Notes: generated by a model not told the origin, from the letters alone. 64,000 nt of DNA from PALSA-350 sp963834445 (GCA_963834445.1 CAWIBU010000009.1:1612001-1676000), one strand, 5' to 3'; positions 1 to 9,305 are shown, counted from the stretch's first letter. Made by a program: numbers and translations.

Positions 1-171
1 GGCTATCTCAAGTCGTTGCCGCTCGATCCTGTCACCCACAGCAGCACCACCTGGGTGCCCACCATGGACGACACCCTGCAGAACGTCGATCAGACCGATC
101 CTGGCCTGACAGACGTGCACAGCGGCTCCGATCAGGTCGGTAGCGACGGCCAGCCTTACTCGACCTGGTGA
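1..171 (+). CDS. Type II secretion pseudopilin (GspG-like), C-terminal fragment
   Basis: Frame 1 is open from the window edge to a TGA at 169-171, giving the last 56 residues of a protein. It begins GYLKSLPLDP and ends in a Ser/Asp/Gly-rich stretch closing with DGQPYSTW. The pattern of a 'GYLK-x-x-P-x-DP' strand, a Trp-Val-Pro segment and a terminal DG-x-x-YSTW is what I know from the C-termini of GspG-type major pseudopilins in Acidobacteriota. These assemble a periplasmic pseudopilus that pushes secreted proteins through the type II secretin. The N-terminal prepilin peptidase site and hydrophobic helix lie outside the window, so the assignment rests on the C-terminus only. Other prepilin-type proteins remain possible. 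Confidence 0.6.
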   Translation, partial: GYLKSLPLDPVTHSSTTWVPTMDDTLQNVDQTDPGLTDVHSGSDQVGSDGQPYSTW

Positions 172-177
172 GCTAAC

Positions 178-440
178 CGCAGATCTCTCCACTTCGCTTT
201 TCCGAATTCCTGTCGAGGTTAGTGGCGTTGGCAGACTTCATGCGGCTTTCCTTAATGAAAGCCGCACACGTGGATCTGTCTGGCGCAGCGGAACAGGAAT
301 TCGGGTACGCTCCGGTCGAGATGACAAATTTTTCGCTTCGCTCTTTTTCGGTCTCGACCAGCGACCAGTTCCTTGCCAATGAGACCAATCTACGATTTGT
401 CATCTCGACCGGAGCGTAGCGTAGCGGAGAGATCTGCGGT
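178..440. repeat. Dispersed inverted repeat with two nested arm pairs
   Basis: This non-coding stretch folds back on itself. A perfect 24-base inverted pair lies at 305-328 and 395-418 (core CGGTCGAGATGACAAAT and its complement). An outer imperfect pair sits near 178-199 and 419-440 (core CAGATCTCTCC). The outer arms resemble those of the element at 34531-34797, whose arms also contain a GATCTGCGG core, so the two look related. I see no gene in it; short open frames here are by-products of the palindromes. Confidence 0.7.
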
Positions 441-441
441 T

Positions 442-1041
442 TCAGCCGATTCCATCCGCCCGAGCCATAATCTGCGCCCAAAGCTCCTTGATCCCGAACC
501 CGGTCTTGGTCGAGCACAGCAGAATCTCACTCAATCCCAAACCCTGCTTCAGCCGCGTCAGCGCCTTGGTCCGCTCGTTTCCGGAAAGCCGGTCAGCCTT
601 GGTCCCCACGGTCAGAAAACTCCGTCCCAGCCCCTTGAGCGAAGCAATCAGCTGCTGGTCACTGGCCTGCACCGGAATATTGCTATCCACCAGGCAAATG
701 CAGAGCACCAGGTTCGCCCGCTCTTCCAGATAAGGATTAATAAACTTAGGCCATTCCGCGGAAATAGACCGTGAGATCTTCGCGTACCCATATCCGGGCA
801 GATCGGCAAACAGCATCCGGGGTAACCGCGCTGTCGGAGAATCCGACAACGCAAAAAAATTAATGGCGCGCGTCCGCCCCGGCGAGGCCGAGACCTTGGC
901 CGCCTTCTCCCCCAACAACCCATTGATCAAGCTGGACTTACCCACATTCGAACGGCCCAGGAAAGCAAATTCCGGGGCCGTAGCGGCAGGGAACTGCTCA
1001 GCGGCCATCGCCGAGAGCAGGAACTTCGTAACCAGCTGCAT
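442..1041 (-). CDS. engB: Ribosome biogenesis GTP-binding protein EngB/YsxC
   Basis: A 199-residue TRAFAC-class GTPase needed in other bacteria for late assembly of the 50S ribosomal subunit. Visible motifs are G1/P-loop GRSNVGKS (29-36), a Thr-containing switch I (SPGRTRAINFF), G3 DLPGYG (80-85), G4 TKAD (147-150) and a G5-like CSTKTG near 177. Length matches the family. The ATG overlaps the TAA stop of lon by one base (TAATG), indicating translational coupling as the last gene of the tig-clpP-clpX-lon-engB series. Nothing looks damaged. Confidence 0.95.
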   Translation of the reverse strand: MQLVTKFLLSAMAAEQFPAATAPEFAFLGRSNVGKSSLINGLLGEKAAKVSASPGRTRAINFFALSDSPTARLPRMLFADLPGYGYAKISRSISAEWPKFINPYLEERANLVLCICLVDSNIPVQASDQQLIASLKGLGRSFLTVGTKADRLSGNERTKALTRLKQGLGLSEILLCSTKTGFGIKELWAQIMARADGIG

Positions 1042-3473
1042 TACTGCGCGCGCGGCTGGCCGGCGGAGGCAGGAGCAGGCACCGCGGCAAGCGCCTCGGG
1101 CGTCTCCTCGCGCAATTCGGGCAGTGGCCCTTCGAGCGCGATCTTCAGCACCTCATCCATCTGATCGACGAAATGAAGCTTCATCACACTGCGCAGATTC
1201 TCCGGCAGATCCGCCAGGTCTTTCTCATTCCCCCGCGGCAAAATCGCTTCGAAAATGCCCGCGCGGTGAGCCGCCAGCAGCTTCTCTTTCAAGCCGCCGA
1301 TGGGCAGAACCTTACCCCGCAGCGTAATCTCGCCCGTCATGGCAATGTCGCGCCGTACCCGTACCTTGACCAGCGCACTGGCCAACGCGGTAGCCAGCGT
1401 AATGCCCGCCGAAGGACCATCCTTGGGGATAGCCCCTTCCGGAACGTGCACGTGAATATCTACATTGCGGTAGAAGTCCTTGGGCAGCCCAAGGTGCTGC
1501 GCCCGGCTGCGGATGTAAGACAAGGCAGCCTGAGCCGACTCCTGCATCACGTCGCCCAGTTGGCCGGTCAGAGTGAGCTTTCCCTTACCGTCCAGTACCT
1601 GCACTTCGGTCGAGAGAATGCTGCCGCCAACCTCGGTCCAGGCCAGCCCGGTCACCAGGCCAATCTCGCTGGTCTCATGCAACTGGGAGTCGCGGAACTT
1701 AGCGATGCCCAGAAACTCATTGACGTTGGTCTCGACAATCTCTTCCTTGTGCTTGGCCCCGTTGCGCACCACGCGCCGCGCTACCTTGCGGCAAACATTG
1801 CCAATCTCGCGCTCCAGGTTGCGGACGCCGGCTTCCCGCGTATACCCGCGAATGATGTCGGTCAGCGCCGCGTCGGTAAACACGGCATTCTTCTCCGTAA
1901 GCCCGGTAGCTTCGCGCTGCTTCTTGACCAGGTATTGCTTGGCAATCTCAAGCTTCTCGGTCTCGGTATACCCATGCAGCCGCAGGATCTCCATGCGGTC
2001 CTGCAGCGGTGCAGGGATGGTGTGCAACACGTTCGCAGTAGCCACAAACAGAACCTGCGAAAGGTCGTACTCGACATCGAGATAGTGGTCCTGGAACGCC
2101 GTGTTCTGTTCCGGGTCAAGCACCTCCAGCAGTGCCGACGCGGGATCGCCCCGCAGGTCAGATGCCATCTTGTCCACTTCGTCCAGCATGAACACCGGGT
2201 TCTTGGTCCCCGCCTTCTTCATGGACTGGATAATCTGCCCCGGCAAAGCGCCGATGTAGGTCCGGCGATGCCCGCGAATTTCCGCTTCGTCGCGAACCCC
2301 GCCCAGCGACATGCGCACAAACTTGCGGCCAGTCGCTTTAGCGATCGACATACCCAGAGAGGTCTTGCCGACCCCTGGAGGCCCGACAAAGCACAGAATC
2401 GATCCCTTGGGATTCTTTACCAGCTGGCGCACGGCCAAAAACTCAAGAATGCGCTCCTTGATCTTCTCGAGGCCGTAATGGTCCGCGTTCAGAACCTTTT
2501 CCGCGTGATCGATGCTGCGTGTCTCTTTGCTCTTTTTCTTCCACGGCACCGCCAGCAGCCAATCGAGATAATTCCGCGACACGGTTGACTCCGCCGACAT
2601 CGGCGGCATGGCCTCCAGCTTCTTCAGCTCCTGGATGGCCTTGTCGAAGACTTCCTTGGGCATACCTGCGCTCTCGATCTTCTTGCGCAGCTCGTCGAAC
2701 TCACTCTTCTCCCCGCGGCCCAGTTCCTTCTGGATGGCCTTGATCTTCTCGTTGAGGTAGTACTCTTTCTGCGCGCGCTCCATCTGCCGCTTTACGCGGC
2801 TCTGCACGCTGCGATCCATGTTCAGCTTCTCGATCTCGATATCGAGCACATCCGCCACACGGCTCAAACGCTCACTAGGATCGAAGATGTCCAGCAGCTC
2901 CTGCTTCTCTTCAATCGAAAGCTGCAGGTTGGCGGCGATGGTGTCAGACAGCTTGGCCGGCTCATCCATACGCACGGCGGCGATCATGGTCTCGTAATTC
3001 AACGACTGCTGCAGCTTGACGTACTGCTCAAACAGGGAAGTGACGCGCTGCATCACCGCCTCGATCTGCGGATTCACCTCGAGCTGCCGATTGGCGACGC
3101 GCACCGTGGCGACAAAGAAGCCATCGCTGTCATTCATCTCGACAGCCTTGGCGCGTTCCAATCCCTCGACCAGCACCTTGATGTTGCCGTCCGGCATCTT
3201 CACGCTCTGCACGATGTTGCCGATGGTGCCCACCGAGTAGATGTCTTCCGGCCGCGGCTCATCGATACCCGCATCGTGCTGCGTGGCCAGAAATATCTTG
3301 CGGTCGCCCGTCAGCGCTTCTTCCAGCGCGCGCACGCTTGATTCACGCCCGACAACAAACGGGGTCATCATGTAAGGAAAGATCACCATGTCCCGGATGG
3401 GCATCATGGGCAGCTTGCGAAGATCACCTTTTTCACGGCTTTCTTTGGCTTGGGTCACGCGATTTCCTTTCAC
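1041..3473 (-). CDS. lon: ATP-dependent protease Lon
   Basis: An 810-residue cytoplasmic AAA+ serine protease that degrades misfolded and regulatory proteins. It shows the N-terminal substrate-binding domain (LPMMPIRDMVIFP at 21-33), a coiled middle region (about 220-290), Walker A GPPGVGKT (364-371), Walker B with the Lon signature FMLDEVDK, and the C-terminal protease domain. The catalytic Ser lies in DGPSAG (Ser688) and the Lys in GGLKEK (about Lys731). Two GTG starts compete: 3473, four bases after GGGAG, and a second one five codons downstream preceded by AAAGGA. The C-terminus carries an Ala/Pro-rich tail. It is followed directly by engB. Confidence 0.97.
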   Translation of the reverse strand: MKGNRVTQAKESREKGDLRKLPMMPIRDMVIFPYMMTPFVVGRESSVRALEEALTGDRKIFLATQHDAGIDEPRPEDIYSVGTIGNIVQSVKMPDGNIKVLVEGLERAKAVEMNDSDGFFVATVRVANRQLEVNPQIEAVMQRVTSLFEQYVKLQQSLNYETMIAAVRMDEPAKLSDTIAANLQLSIEEKQELLDIFDPSERLSRVADVLDIEIEKLNMDRSVQSRVKRQMERAQKEYYLNEKIKAIQKELGRGEKSEFDELRKKIESAGMPKEVFDKAIQELKKLEAMPPMSAESTVSRNYLDWLLAVPWKKKSKETRSIDHAEKVLNADHYGLEKIKERILEFLAVRQLVKNPKGSILCFVGPPGVGKTSLGMSIAKATGRKFVRMSLGGVRDEAEIRGHRRTYIGALPGQIIQSMKKAGTKNPVFMLDEVDKMASDLRGDPASALLEVLDPEQNTAFQDHYLDVEYDLSQVLFVATANVLHTIPAPLQDRMEILRLHGYTETEKLEIAKQYLVKKQREATGLTEKNAVFTDAALTDIIRGYTREAGVRNLEREIGNVCRKVARRVVRNGAKHKEEIVETNVNEFLGIAKFRDSQLHETSEIGLVTGLAWTEVGGSILSTEVQVLDGKGKLTLTGQLGDVMQESAQAALSYIRSRAQHLGLPKDFYRNVDIHVHVPEGAIPKDGPSAGITLATALASALVKVRVRRDIAMTGEITLRGKVLPIGGLKEKLLAAHRAGIFEAILPRGNEKDLADLPENLRSVMKLHFVDQMDEVLKIALEGPLPELREETPEALAAVPAPASAGQPRAQ

Positions 3474-3853
3474 TTAACTCCCTTATACATACGAAAAGGG
3501 AGTTGCGCCAATGACCCGGAGGTTAGAGGCTTGAAGCGATCAACAGAGCGAAAAAAGTAACTACTTAGATAAGGGAAAGCAGTCATATTTCGCAAGCAAT
3601 TCTGCGAACTGTGGAAAAACAGGACTAAATCGGGAAAGGGGAAACATGCTGCGAAAAGGTCCGCTCGTGAAGGGCACGGGCTTCAGCCCGTACACAAACA
3701 CAAGAGTTGGGTCGTCTTTAGGCGCTGAGGGCTGCGGAATCATGCCGAACCCCGGCCCTCAGCGGCGAAAGCCTATCCATCTTCGTTTCATTATGTACGG
3801 GTTGAAGCCCGTACTCTTCACGAACCGAGCTTCCCGCAATTCTCAAAACAAGG
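3474..3853. repeat. Intergenic region with nested inverted repeat (lon-clpX)
   Basis: The region between clpX and lon (both minus strand) holds an inverted pair of about 30 bases at 3664-3693 and 3794-3824. Each arm contains ACGGGCTTCAGCCCGTACA or a near copy, itself partly palindromic. An inner pair (CGCTGAGGGC at 3723-3732, complement at 3755-3764) nests inside. A further single copy of the outer motif occurs at 59481-59507. The lon promoter must lie upstream of 3473, but I could not pick one with confidence. Confidence 0.65.
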
Positions 3854-5131
3854 CTAACCAGCTTTTTCCAGCAAGGTCACCGACAGGTCGCGCTTTTGCA
3901 CCATCTCCGCCGTAATATCCAGCTCCTTGATCTTCTTGTTGCTGGGCAGGTGGTACATCAAATCGAGCATCAATTCTTCCAGGATCATGCGCAGTCCGCG
4001 AGCGCCGACCTTGCGATTGAGTGCTTCACGAGCCACGGCGCGGGAAGCATCCTCGGAGAAATGCAGCTTGACGCCTTCATACTCGAAGAGCCGCTGGTAC
4101 TGCTTCAGGATGGCGTTGCGCGGCTTGGTGAGAATCTCCACCAGGGCTTCCTCATCCAGTTCATCGAGAATGCCAATGACGGGCAGGCGGCCGACAAATT
4201 CGGGGATCAGCCCAAACTTGATCAGATCCTGGGGTTGCGCCTGGCGCAGCAGCTCGGTGTCGCGCTGAGCCGGCAAAACGCCCGCTTCCTGAGCGTCCTT
4301 GTCCGACAACGCCTTGAAACCTAACGCCTTCTTGCCCACACGCCGTCCAACCAGCCGTTCCAGGCCGACAAACGCGCCGCCGCAGATAAATAGGATGTTG
4401 GTGGTGTCGACCGGGGTGAACTCCTGGTGCGGATGCTTACGGCCGCCCTGGGGCGGCACATTCGCCACGGTACCCTCGAGGATCTTCAGCAAGGCCTGTT
4501 GCACGCCCTCGCCCGACACATCCCGGGTGATGGACGGGTTCTCGTCCTTGCGCCCAATCTTGTCAATTTCATCAATATAGATAATGCCGGTCTGCGCGCG
4601 GGCCACATCGCCATCGGCTGCCTGCAGCAACTTGAGGATAATGTTTTCCACGTCTTCGCCGACATAGCCGGCCTCGGTCAACGTGGTTGCGTCAACAATG
4701 GCAAACGGTACGTCCAGCATCTTGGCCAGGGTGTGCGCCAACAGGGTCTTGCCGCTGCCCGTTGGGCCCACCAGCAGAATATTCGATTTCGAAAGCTCGA
4801 CGTCATTCCCGCGCGTCCGGTTCATCTGGATACGCTTGTAGTGGTTGTAGACGGCTACCGCCAACTTCTTCTTGGTCTGGTCCTGCCCGATGACGTACTC
4901 ATCGAGAAACGCCTTCACCTCTTGCGGTTTCGGCAAGTGGGCCGGCGCCGCCCCGGGTTGAGCCTCGCCCCGATCGTCCTCCAGGATAGAGTTGCAAACC
5001 GCCACGCATTCATCACAGATGTATGCCCGCGGATAGTCGCTGGGTGAGGAGATCAATTTGGCAACCGCGTCCTGCGACTTATGACAGAACGAGCAACGCA
5101 GTGTATCGTCTGTTCCCCTCGGCGTTTTCAT
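3854..5131 (-). CDS. clpX: ATP-dependent Clp protease ATP-binding subunit ClpX
   Basis: A 425-residue AAA+ unfoldase that feeds substrates to ClpP. The N-terminal zinc-binding domain has Cys13-x2-Cys16 and Cys39-x2-Cys42. The spacing between pairs (22 residues) is four longer than in the E. coli protein because of an SDYPRAYI loop. Walker A GPTGSGKT is at 122-129, the pore loop GYVG at 155-158, and Walker B with IDEIDK near 183-191. The ClpP-docking loop reads LGF (270-272) where IGF is commonest, a conservative change. It lies 28 bases downstream of clpP, so the two are almost certainly cotranscribed. Confidence 0.97.
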   Translation of the reverse strand: MKTPRGTDDTLRCSFCHKSQDAVAKLISSPSDYPRAYICDECVAVCNSILEDDRGEAQPGAAPAHLPKPQEVKAFLDEYVIGQDQTKKKLAVAVYNHYKRIQMNRTRGNDVELSKSNILLVGPTGSGKTLLAHTLAKMLDVPFAIVDATTLTEAGYVGEDVENIILKLLQAADGDVARAQTGIIYIDEIDKIGRKDENPSITRDVSGEGVQQALLKILEGTVANVPPQGGRKHPHQEFTPVDTTNILFICGGAFVGLERLVGRRVGKKALGFKALSDKDAQEAGVLPAQRDTELLRQAQPQDLIKFGLIPEFVGRLPVIGILDELDEEALVEILTKPRNAILKQYQRLFEYEGVKLHFSEDASRAVAREALNRKVGARGLRMILEELMLDLMYHLPSNKKIKELDITAEMVQKRDLSVTLLEKAG

Positions 5132-5159
5132 ACTGCAACTCCTTTGCCCTAATGACCTA

Positions 5160-5750
5160 TCAGGTGCGTGGCCGATCTATGATTTCGTCCAGAATGCCGT
5201 ACTCTTTGGCTTGCTGCGCGTTCATGATGAAGTCTCTCTCAACATCGCGTTCAATGCGTTCCAGCGGCTGCGCGGTGTGCTTCGACATCAGCTTGTTGGT
5301 GATTTCACGGATGCGCAAAATTTCGCGCGCGTGAATGTCGATATCGGTTGCCTGACCGGAAAGCCCGCCCATCGAGGGCTGGTGGATCAGGATGCGCGAG
5401 TTCGGCAACGCAAACCGTTTGCCCTTGGTGCCGCTCATCAACAGAAATGCTGCCATGCTGGCTGCCTGCCCAATGCAATAGGTCACCACGTCGTTACGGA
5501 TGAACTGCATCGTGTCATAAATGGCCAGACCGGCGGTGATGGAGCCGCCCGGTGAATTGATGTAAAGCTGAAGATCCTTCTCTGGGTCTTCACCGGAAAG
5601 AAACAACATCTGCGCGATGACCAGGTTTGCGATCTGATCGTCGATCGGCGTACCCAGAAAGATAATATTGTCGCGAAGCAAACGAGAATAAATGTCGTAG
5701 GCTCGCTCGCCGCGACTCGTCTGCTCGACCACCATAGGAACAAGTGCCAT
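5160..5750 (-). CDS. clpP: ATP-dependent Clp protease proteolytic subunit ClpP
   Basis: A 196-residue serine protease that forms the tetradecameric barrel paired with ClpX. The triad is visible: Ser98 in GQAASMAA, His123 in ILIHQPSMGG and Asp173 in RDVERDF. The SPGG oxyanion segment lies at 66-69. The N-terminus MALVPMVVEQTSRGERAYDIYSR starts directly at the usual mature region, so any propeptide is very short. It sits between tig and clpX in the classical order; the 206-base gap to tig could carry its own promoter. Confidence 0.97.
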   Translation of the reverse strand: MALVPMVVEQTSRGERAYDIYSRLLRDNIIFLGTPIDDQIANLVIAQMLFLSGEDPEKDLQLYINSPGGSITAGLAIYDTMQFIRNDVVTYCIGQAASMAAFLLMSGTKGKRFALPNSRILIHQPSMGGLSGQATDIDIHAREILRIREITNKLMSKHTAQPLERIERDVERDFIMNAQQAKEYGILDEIIDRPRT

Positions 5751-5956
5751 GCTCTCCCTTGCTTCTGCTTCCCGCAGGCTTTGTCTGCCCCGGTCGTAAA
5801 GTTGCCCGTTTCAAGCTGATAGCAATCGTCCGCTACCGCCTGTTCATTCAGGACGCTAAATCGTTTTTACGATCACGTTGCGCCACTGTCCTCAGTTCTG
5901 TGTGCTTTCCTGATGAAAAGCACCGTCAGAGGTATTTCACCTCTTGATTCCCATCG

Positions 5957-7369
5957 TCAAAGCGCTAACCGCTCGTAGAGCAGCGCGCCTATCTTCTCTC
6001 TCCGCAAGCGTTCCCGGATTCTAGCGAGGCTACCGTCCTCAGTCAAACGCGTGCGCAAGGCGTCGACCGGCTCGCGCATCTGCGCCGACAGCGCCAGCAG
6101 CTCACTGTCCACATCCTCTTCCGGCAACTGGATGTTCTCCGCGTCGGCGATGCGATCCAGCAGAATGGAACCCTTGACATCCACCGTTGCCGAAGATCTT
6201 TGGGCCGCGCGCAGACGATCGAAATCAAGATTGCGCATATCTTCGGTGCGCATCCCCTGCGCCGCGAGGGCACGCAATCCACGATCGAGACGTGTATCGA
6301 TTTGAGATTGAATCATCGACTCCGGAACAGGGAACTCGAAGCGATTGACCAGCGCGTCGATCAACCGGTTTGTGGTCTCGCCCTGCACCCGCCGCTGCTT
6401 ATCGGCGGCCAGGTGTTCGCGCAGTTTGCTCGTGAAGTCGCCCAGGCTTTCGTACGGACCGATCTCCTTGGCAAACTCGTCGTTCAACTCCGGCTCGATC
6501 TTCTTCTTGAGACCCTTCACTTCCATGTCGTACGCTACTCGCTTGCCGGCCAACTGACGCTCGCCGAAATCCACCGGATAGGTTACTTCAAATTTCAACT
6601 CCTGACCCACCGTCGCTCCACGCAGCGCAGCATTGAAGCTATCGAGCGTGTTGGGGCCGCCTACCTGGACCATGACGTCCTGCCCGGTGATGGGGGGCAA
6701 CGGTTCCAACGAAGCCTCGTCGTCATCCGGAGGCAGCACGTTGCCGGTAAAGCTGATCTGGGCAAAATCGCCGTCGGCGAGAGGCCGCTCCTCGGTGACC
6801 GGCTCCATCGTTGAACGGGAATCGCGAATGCGGGCCAGCTCAGCATCTACTTCGGCGTCGGTCAGTTCGGCAGAAGGCTTCTCCACCTTCACGTCCTGAT
6901 AACCGTCAATTGAAAACTCGGGCAGTACTTCGAAGGCGGCCTTGAAGCGCAAAGGCTTGCCGTCTTCCAGATCGATGCCCGTCACCTGCGGTTGCGATAT
7001 GGGTCTAAGCTTCTGTGCCTCAATGGCGCTGCGAAAATGGCCGGGCAGAACAGCTTCCATGACATCCTGGCGAATCTGCTCCGCAAACCGGCTGCGAATC
7101 AGCGATTCCGGCACTTTGCCGGAACGGAAGCCGGGGATCCGGGCCATCTTCTTAAAGCGTTTGGTAACAGACTGAAAGTGGCGGCTGATTTCATCAGCCG
7201 GAATTTCAATTTCAACTTCCCGGGTGCAATCCGGATTCAGGGTTGCGGCGCCATGAGCGTGATCGTGGGTATGGTCGTGACCCTCGTGGTCATGTCCGGC
7301 AGTTTCTTCGCCGGCGGTCGCCGCGCCGTCGGATTGCGGTGTCGTTTCAATCATTTCAGTTGAGCTCAA
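5957..7369 (-). CDS. tig: Trigger factor with His-rich N-terminal extension
   Basis: A 470-residue ribosome-associated chaperone and peptidyl-prolyl isomerase. The ribosome-binding domain contains the GFRSGKVP signature (about 100-107), followed by an FKBP-type domain beginning near DGDFAQISFTG and a long helical C-terminal chaperone domain. The N-terminus is unusual. About 45 residues precede the normal TF start, rich in Glu/Thr/Ala and then in His-Asp (HDHEGHDHTHDHAHG), which could bind metal ions. The extension is in frame and no later Met lies near the canonical start, so I keep this start. It is the first gene of the clpP/clpX/lon block. Confidence 0.95.
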   Translation of the reverse strand: MSSTEMIETTPQSDGAATAGEETAGHDHEGHDHTHDHAHGAATLNPDCTREVEIEIPADEISRHFQSVTKRFKKMARIPGFRSGKVPESLIRSRFAEQIRQDVMEAVLPGHFRSAIEAQKLRPISQPQVTGIDLEDGKPLRFKAAFEVLPEFSIDGYQDVKVEKPSAELTDAEVDAELARIRDSRSTMEPVTEERPLADGDFAQISFTGNVLPPDDDEASLEPLPPITGQDVMVQVGGPNTLDSFNAALRGATVGQELKFEVTYPVDFGERQLAGKRVAYDMEVKGLKKKIEPELNDEFAKEIGPYESLGDFTSKLREHLAADKQRRVQGETTNRLIDALVNRFEFPVPESMIQSQIDTRLDRGLRALAAQGMRTEDMRNLDFDRLRAAQRSSATVDVKGSILLDRIADAENIQLPEEDVDSELLALSAQMREPVDALRTRLTEDGSLARIRERLRREKIGALLYERLAL

Positions 7370-7575
7370 CGTATGCCTTCCAGGTTTTGCTCGCTCCCCG
7401 CGATGCTGCAGTTGCCAATCAATTCACGCGGAGTGGCCGGTAAACAGCCTGCTTTCATCGTATGAGGCTTTCCCGGGAGGGTCAAACCCGCAGCGCAAAG
7501 AATGCAAAGCCGCTATTAACCACAATACACCCTTTTGCCGTTACTCCCGGGGCCCCGGCCACACCCTCATGGTTG

Positions 7576-7830
7576 CTAAATAAGCTCCTCTTCTCGTGGC
7601 GTGCGGACATGGGCGACGAACCGCGGATCAGCAGCATGGTAGTGCTGGTAATTGCGGCGGCCCTCACTCAAGCTGAGGTTGCCATTGACCGTTCTGCGAA
7701 TTACATCTGCATCCCGATCGTCCTGCCCGTCGTCTTGCCACCAGCACACCTGGCACAACTCCAGCGCATCGGGCATGGAAAGCGTCCGGTATCCACAACA
7801 GAGGCAACGGGCCGCGGTTGCTGTTCGCAT
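7576..7830 (-). CDS. CPCC family cysteine-rich protein
   Basis: A small zinc-ribbon-like protein of unknown function. The N-terminal CLCCGYRTL and CQVCWWQDDGQDD give two close Cys pairs. The tail (ADVIRRTVNGNLSLSEGRRN...DPRF) matches the Cys_rich_CPCC family layout as I know it, with Leu replacing the Pro of the name-giving motif. I start it at the ATG at 7830 because homology begins there. The frame stays open to a GTG at 7908, which lies inside a stem-loop. No strong ribosome-binding site precedes either start. The gene stands alone between tig and the epimerase gene. Confidence 0.7.
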   Translation of the reverse strand: MRTATAARCLCCGYRTLSMPDALELCQVCWWQDDGQDDRDADVIRRTVNGNLSLSEGRRNYQHYHAADPRFVAHVRTPREEELI

Positions 7831-7878
7831 GCAATCAGTATGCGCTGGCTGGACGCGTTCGTGGGTGTGCGGCGGGTG

Positions 7879-7908
7879 TGAGGCCATTACTGTGGTAATG
7901 GCCCTCAC
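7879..7908. other. Stem-loop upstream of the CPCC gene
   Basis: GGCCATTAC at 7882-7890 pairs with GTAATGGCC at 7895-7903 around a TGTG loop. The pairing extends outward with GTGAG/CTCAC and one bulge. No T-run follows on either strand, so it is not a typical intrinsic terminator. It would lie in the 5' leader of the CPCC gene if that gene starts at 7830. Confidence 0.5.
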
Positions 7909-7997
7909 TACTTAGGACGATGACAGCAGCCCCATCTTGCGTTAGGAGGTGTGCAAAAGTTGTAGCCACTCTCCCTCGGTTGTCTCAGGCCGATTGG

Positions 7998-9194
7998 CTA
8001 AGGCTTGAACAACTCAAGCTTGACTCTCCACGTAACGGATTGGCCGGGGCGCAGCGTCACCATACCGGTATCCATGCCCTTCCACTCCTTGCCGAACGGA
8101 TCTACAAAGTTGAACTGTGGCTCAATCGCAACGAAGGTAGCGTTCTTGGGGGAATAAGCCTGCACCGTCTTGATCTCGGGCGACAGCCCCAAAATTTTCA
8201 ACCCGTAGTTCGAGTCCGGATCGGTCACCCTGACTTCGATCGCGCCCTGGGTGCGTTGGAAGTGAGCGAAGCTGTCGTCGAGAAAATGATCGTCGAGGGC
8301 GACGCCGTCGGCCGCGTTGAAGTCGTAATCCGTGCCCTTGACCGGCTTCAGGTGGCCCGTAGGAAATACGTCACCGTAATTGTTTACCGTCGCCATCACC
8401 GACGCCGGCATGTGCAATCTCGCCTGGGCTCGGTGGCCGCTGGGTATTTGAAAGTAGGGATGCCAGCCGATCGACATCGGCTCCGGTTCTTTGCCGATGT
8501 TTTTCGCAGTGATCGTGGTTTCGACGGCGTCGCCGGTCAGGGCAACGGTCATGTTCAGATCGGTGTCTGAAAGCCAGTGGCCGCCGAAGTCACCCGCATG
8601 GATTACGCCGGTTACGGTTTGACCATCGCCGGTGGTTTGGGTTTGCAGATTTTCCACCTTGTCTTTGGTAATCAATCCATGAATGGCGACCACCGGGCCG
8701 CCGGGGTTCTTGCTGGGGAAGTTCGCCGGTAGCGCCAGCGCGTGGCCTCGCCAATGGGTGATCACAGACTTGCCGTCGGAAGAAGCTTCGCCGATGATGC
8801 GGTTGGGGTAGGGAACCAAAAACGCGCCGCCAAAGCTAAAAGACGCGTTGCCGAGCGCATCCCGGCCCGTACCGGTGAGCACGTGGGCTGCGTCCTCAAT
8901 AGAAGGGGAGTGGAGCAGCGGTATCTCTCCCTTGCCCGGGATGGCGGCGGTGACCTGGAACATATTCATCCCGCGCCCAGGCAGCAGGGTGACGGAGAGG
9001 AACTCAGGCTTGGCGCCCCCGTCTGTCGGTTTACGGGTCAGCGTCAATACGTCTTCGCCGCCGATCTGTATCGCCGCGGGTGCAGCGGGCTGCGGTGCGG
9101 AGGCGGTGGGTGTCGCCGGCTGTTGGCTGCAGCCGGCGGCCAGCAGTGCGGTTGCGGCTAGAAGTTTGCTTCCGTTGTACAGGGACAATTTCAA
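7998..9194 (-). CDS. Aldose 1-epimerase (galactose mutarotase-like) lipoprotein
   Basis: A 398-residue GalM-fold protein that should interconvert alpha and beta anomers of an aldose such as galactose. The N-terminus is a lipoprotein signal (LAATALLAAGC, lipobox LAAGC), so it is probably anchored at the cell envelope. Motifs: PYPNRI, a first His in AIHGLI, GWHPYF with the second active-site His, and VAIEPQFNFVDPFG with the catalytic Glu. I choose the TTG at 9192-9194 because AAAGGA precedes it by six bases and it places the hydrophobic stretch right after MKLSLYNGSK. ATG codons further upstream would add an unnatural leader. Its activity fits the galactokinase and GH2 enzyme encoded about 20 kb away. 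Confidence 0.85.
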   Translation of the reverse strand: MKLSLYNGSKLLAATALLAAGCSQQPATPTASAPQPAAPAAIQIGGEDVLTLTRKPTDGGAKPEFLSVTLLPGRGMNMFQVTAAIPGKGEIPLLHSPSIEDAAHVLTGTGRDALGNASFSFGGAFLVPYPNRIIGEASSDGKSVITHWRGHALALPANFPSKNPGGPVVAIHGLITKDKVENLQTQTTGDGQTVTGVIHAGDFGGHWLSDTDLNMTVALTGDAVETTITAKNIGKEPEPMSIGWHPYFQIPSGHRAQARLHMPASVMATVNNYGDVFPTGHLKPVKGTDYDFNAADGVALDDHFLDDSFAHFQRTQGAIEVRVTDPDSNYGLKILGLSPEIKTVQAYSPKNATFVAIEPQFNFVDPFGKEWKGMDTGMVTLRPGQSVTWRVKLELFKP

Positions 9195-9305
9195 TCGAGT
9201 TCCTTTCGCGGTCCGAAATTGCATTCCATTCCGCCTTTCGTGAGCGCGGCTGGAAAAAGCAAAAATCATCTTACGCCGTCTTTCCTCTTCGCCTTACAAT
9301 CAGGC

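Noticed and set aside
1173..2588. 471-codon open frame on the plus strand opposite lon
   Set aside because: It lies entirely antisense to lon, which shows all protease motifs, and its translation has no recognisable domain; codon bias of a GC-rich gene explains it.
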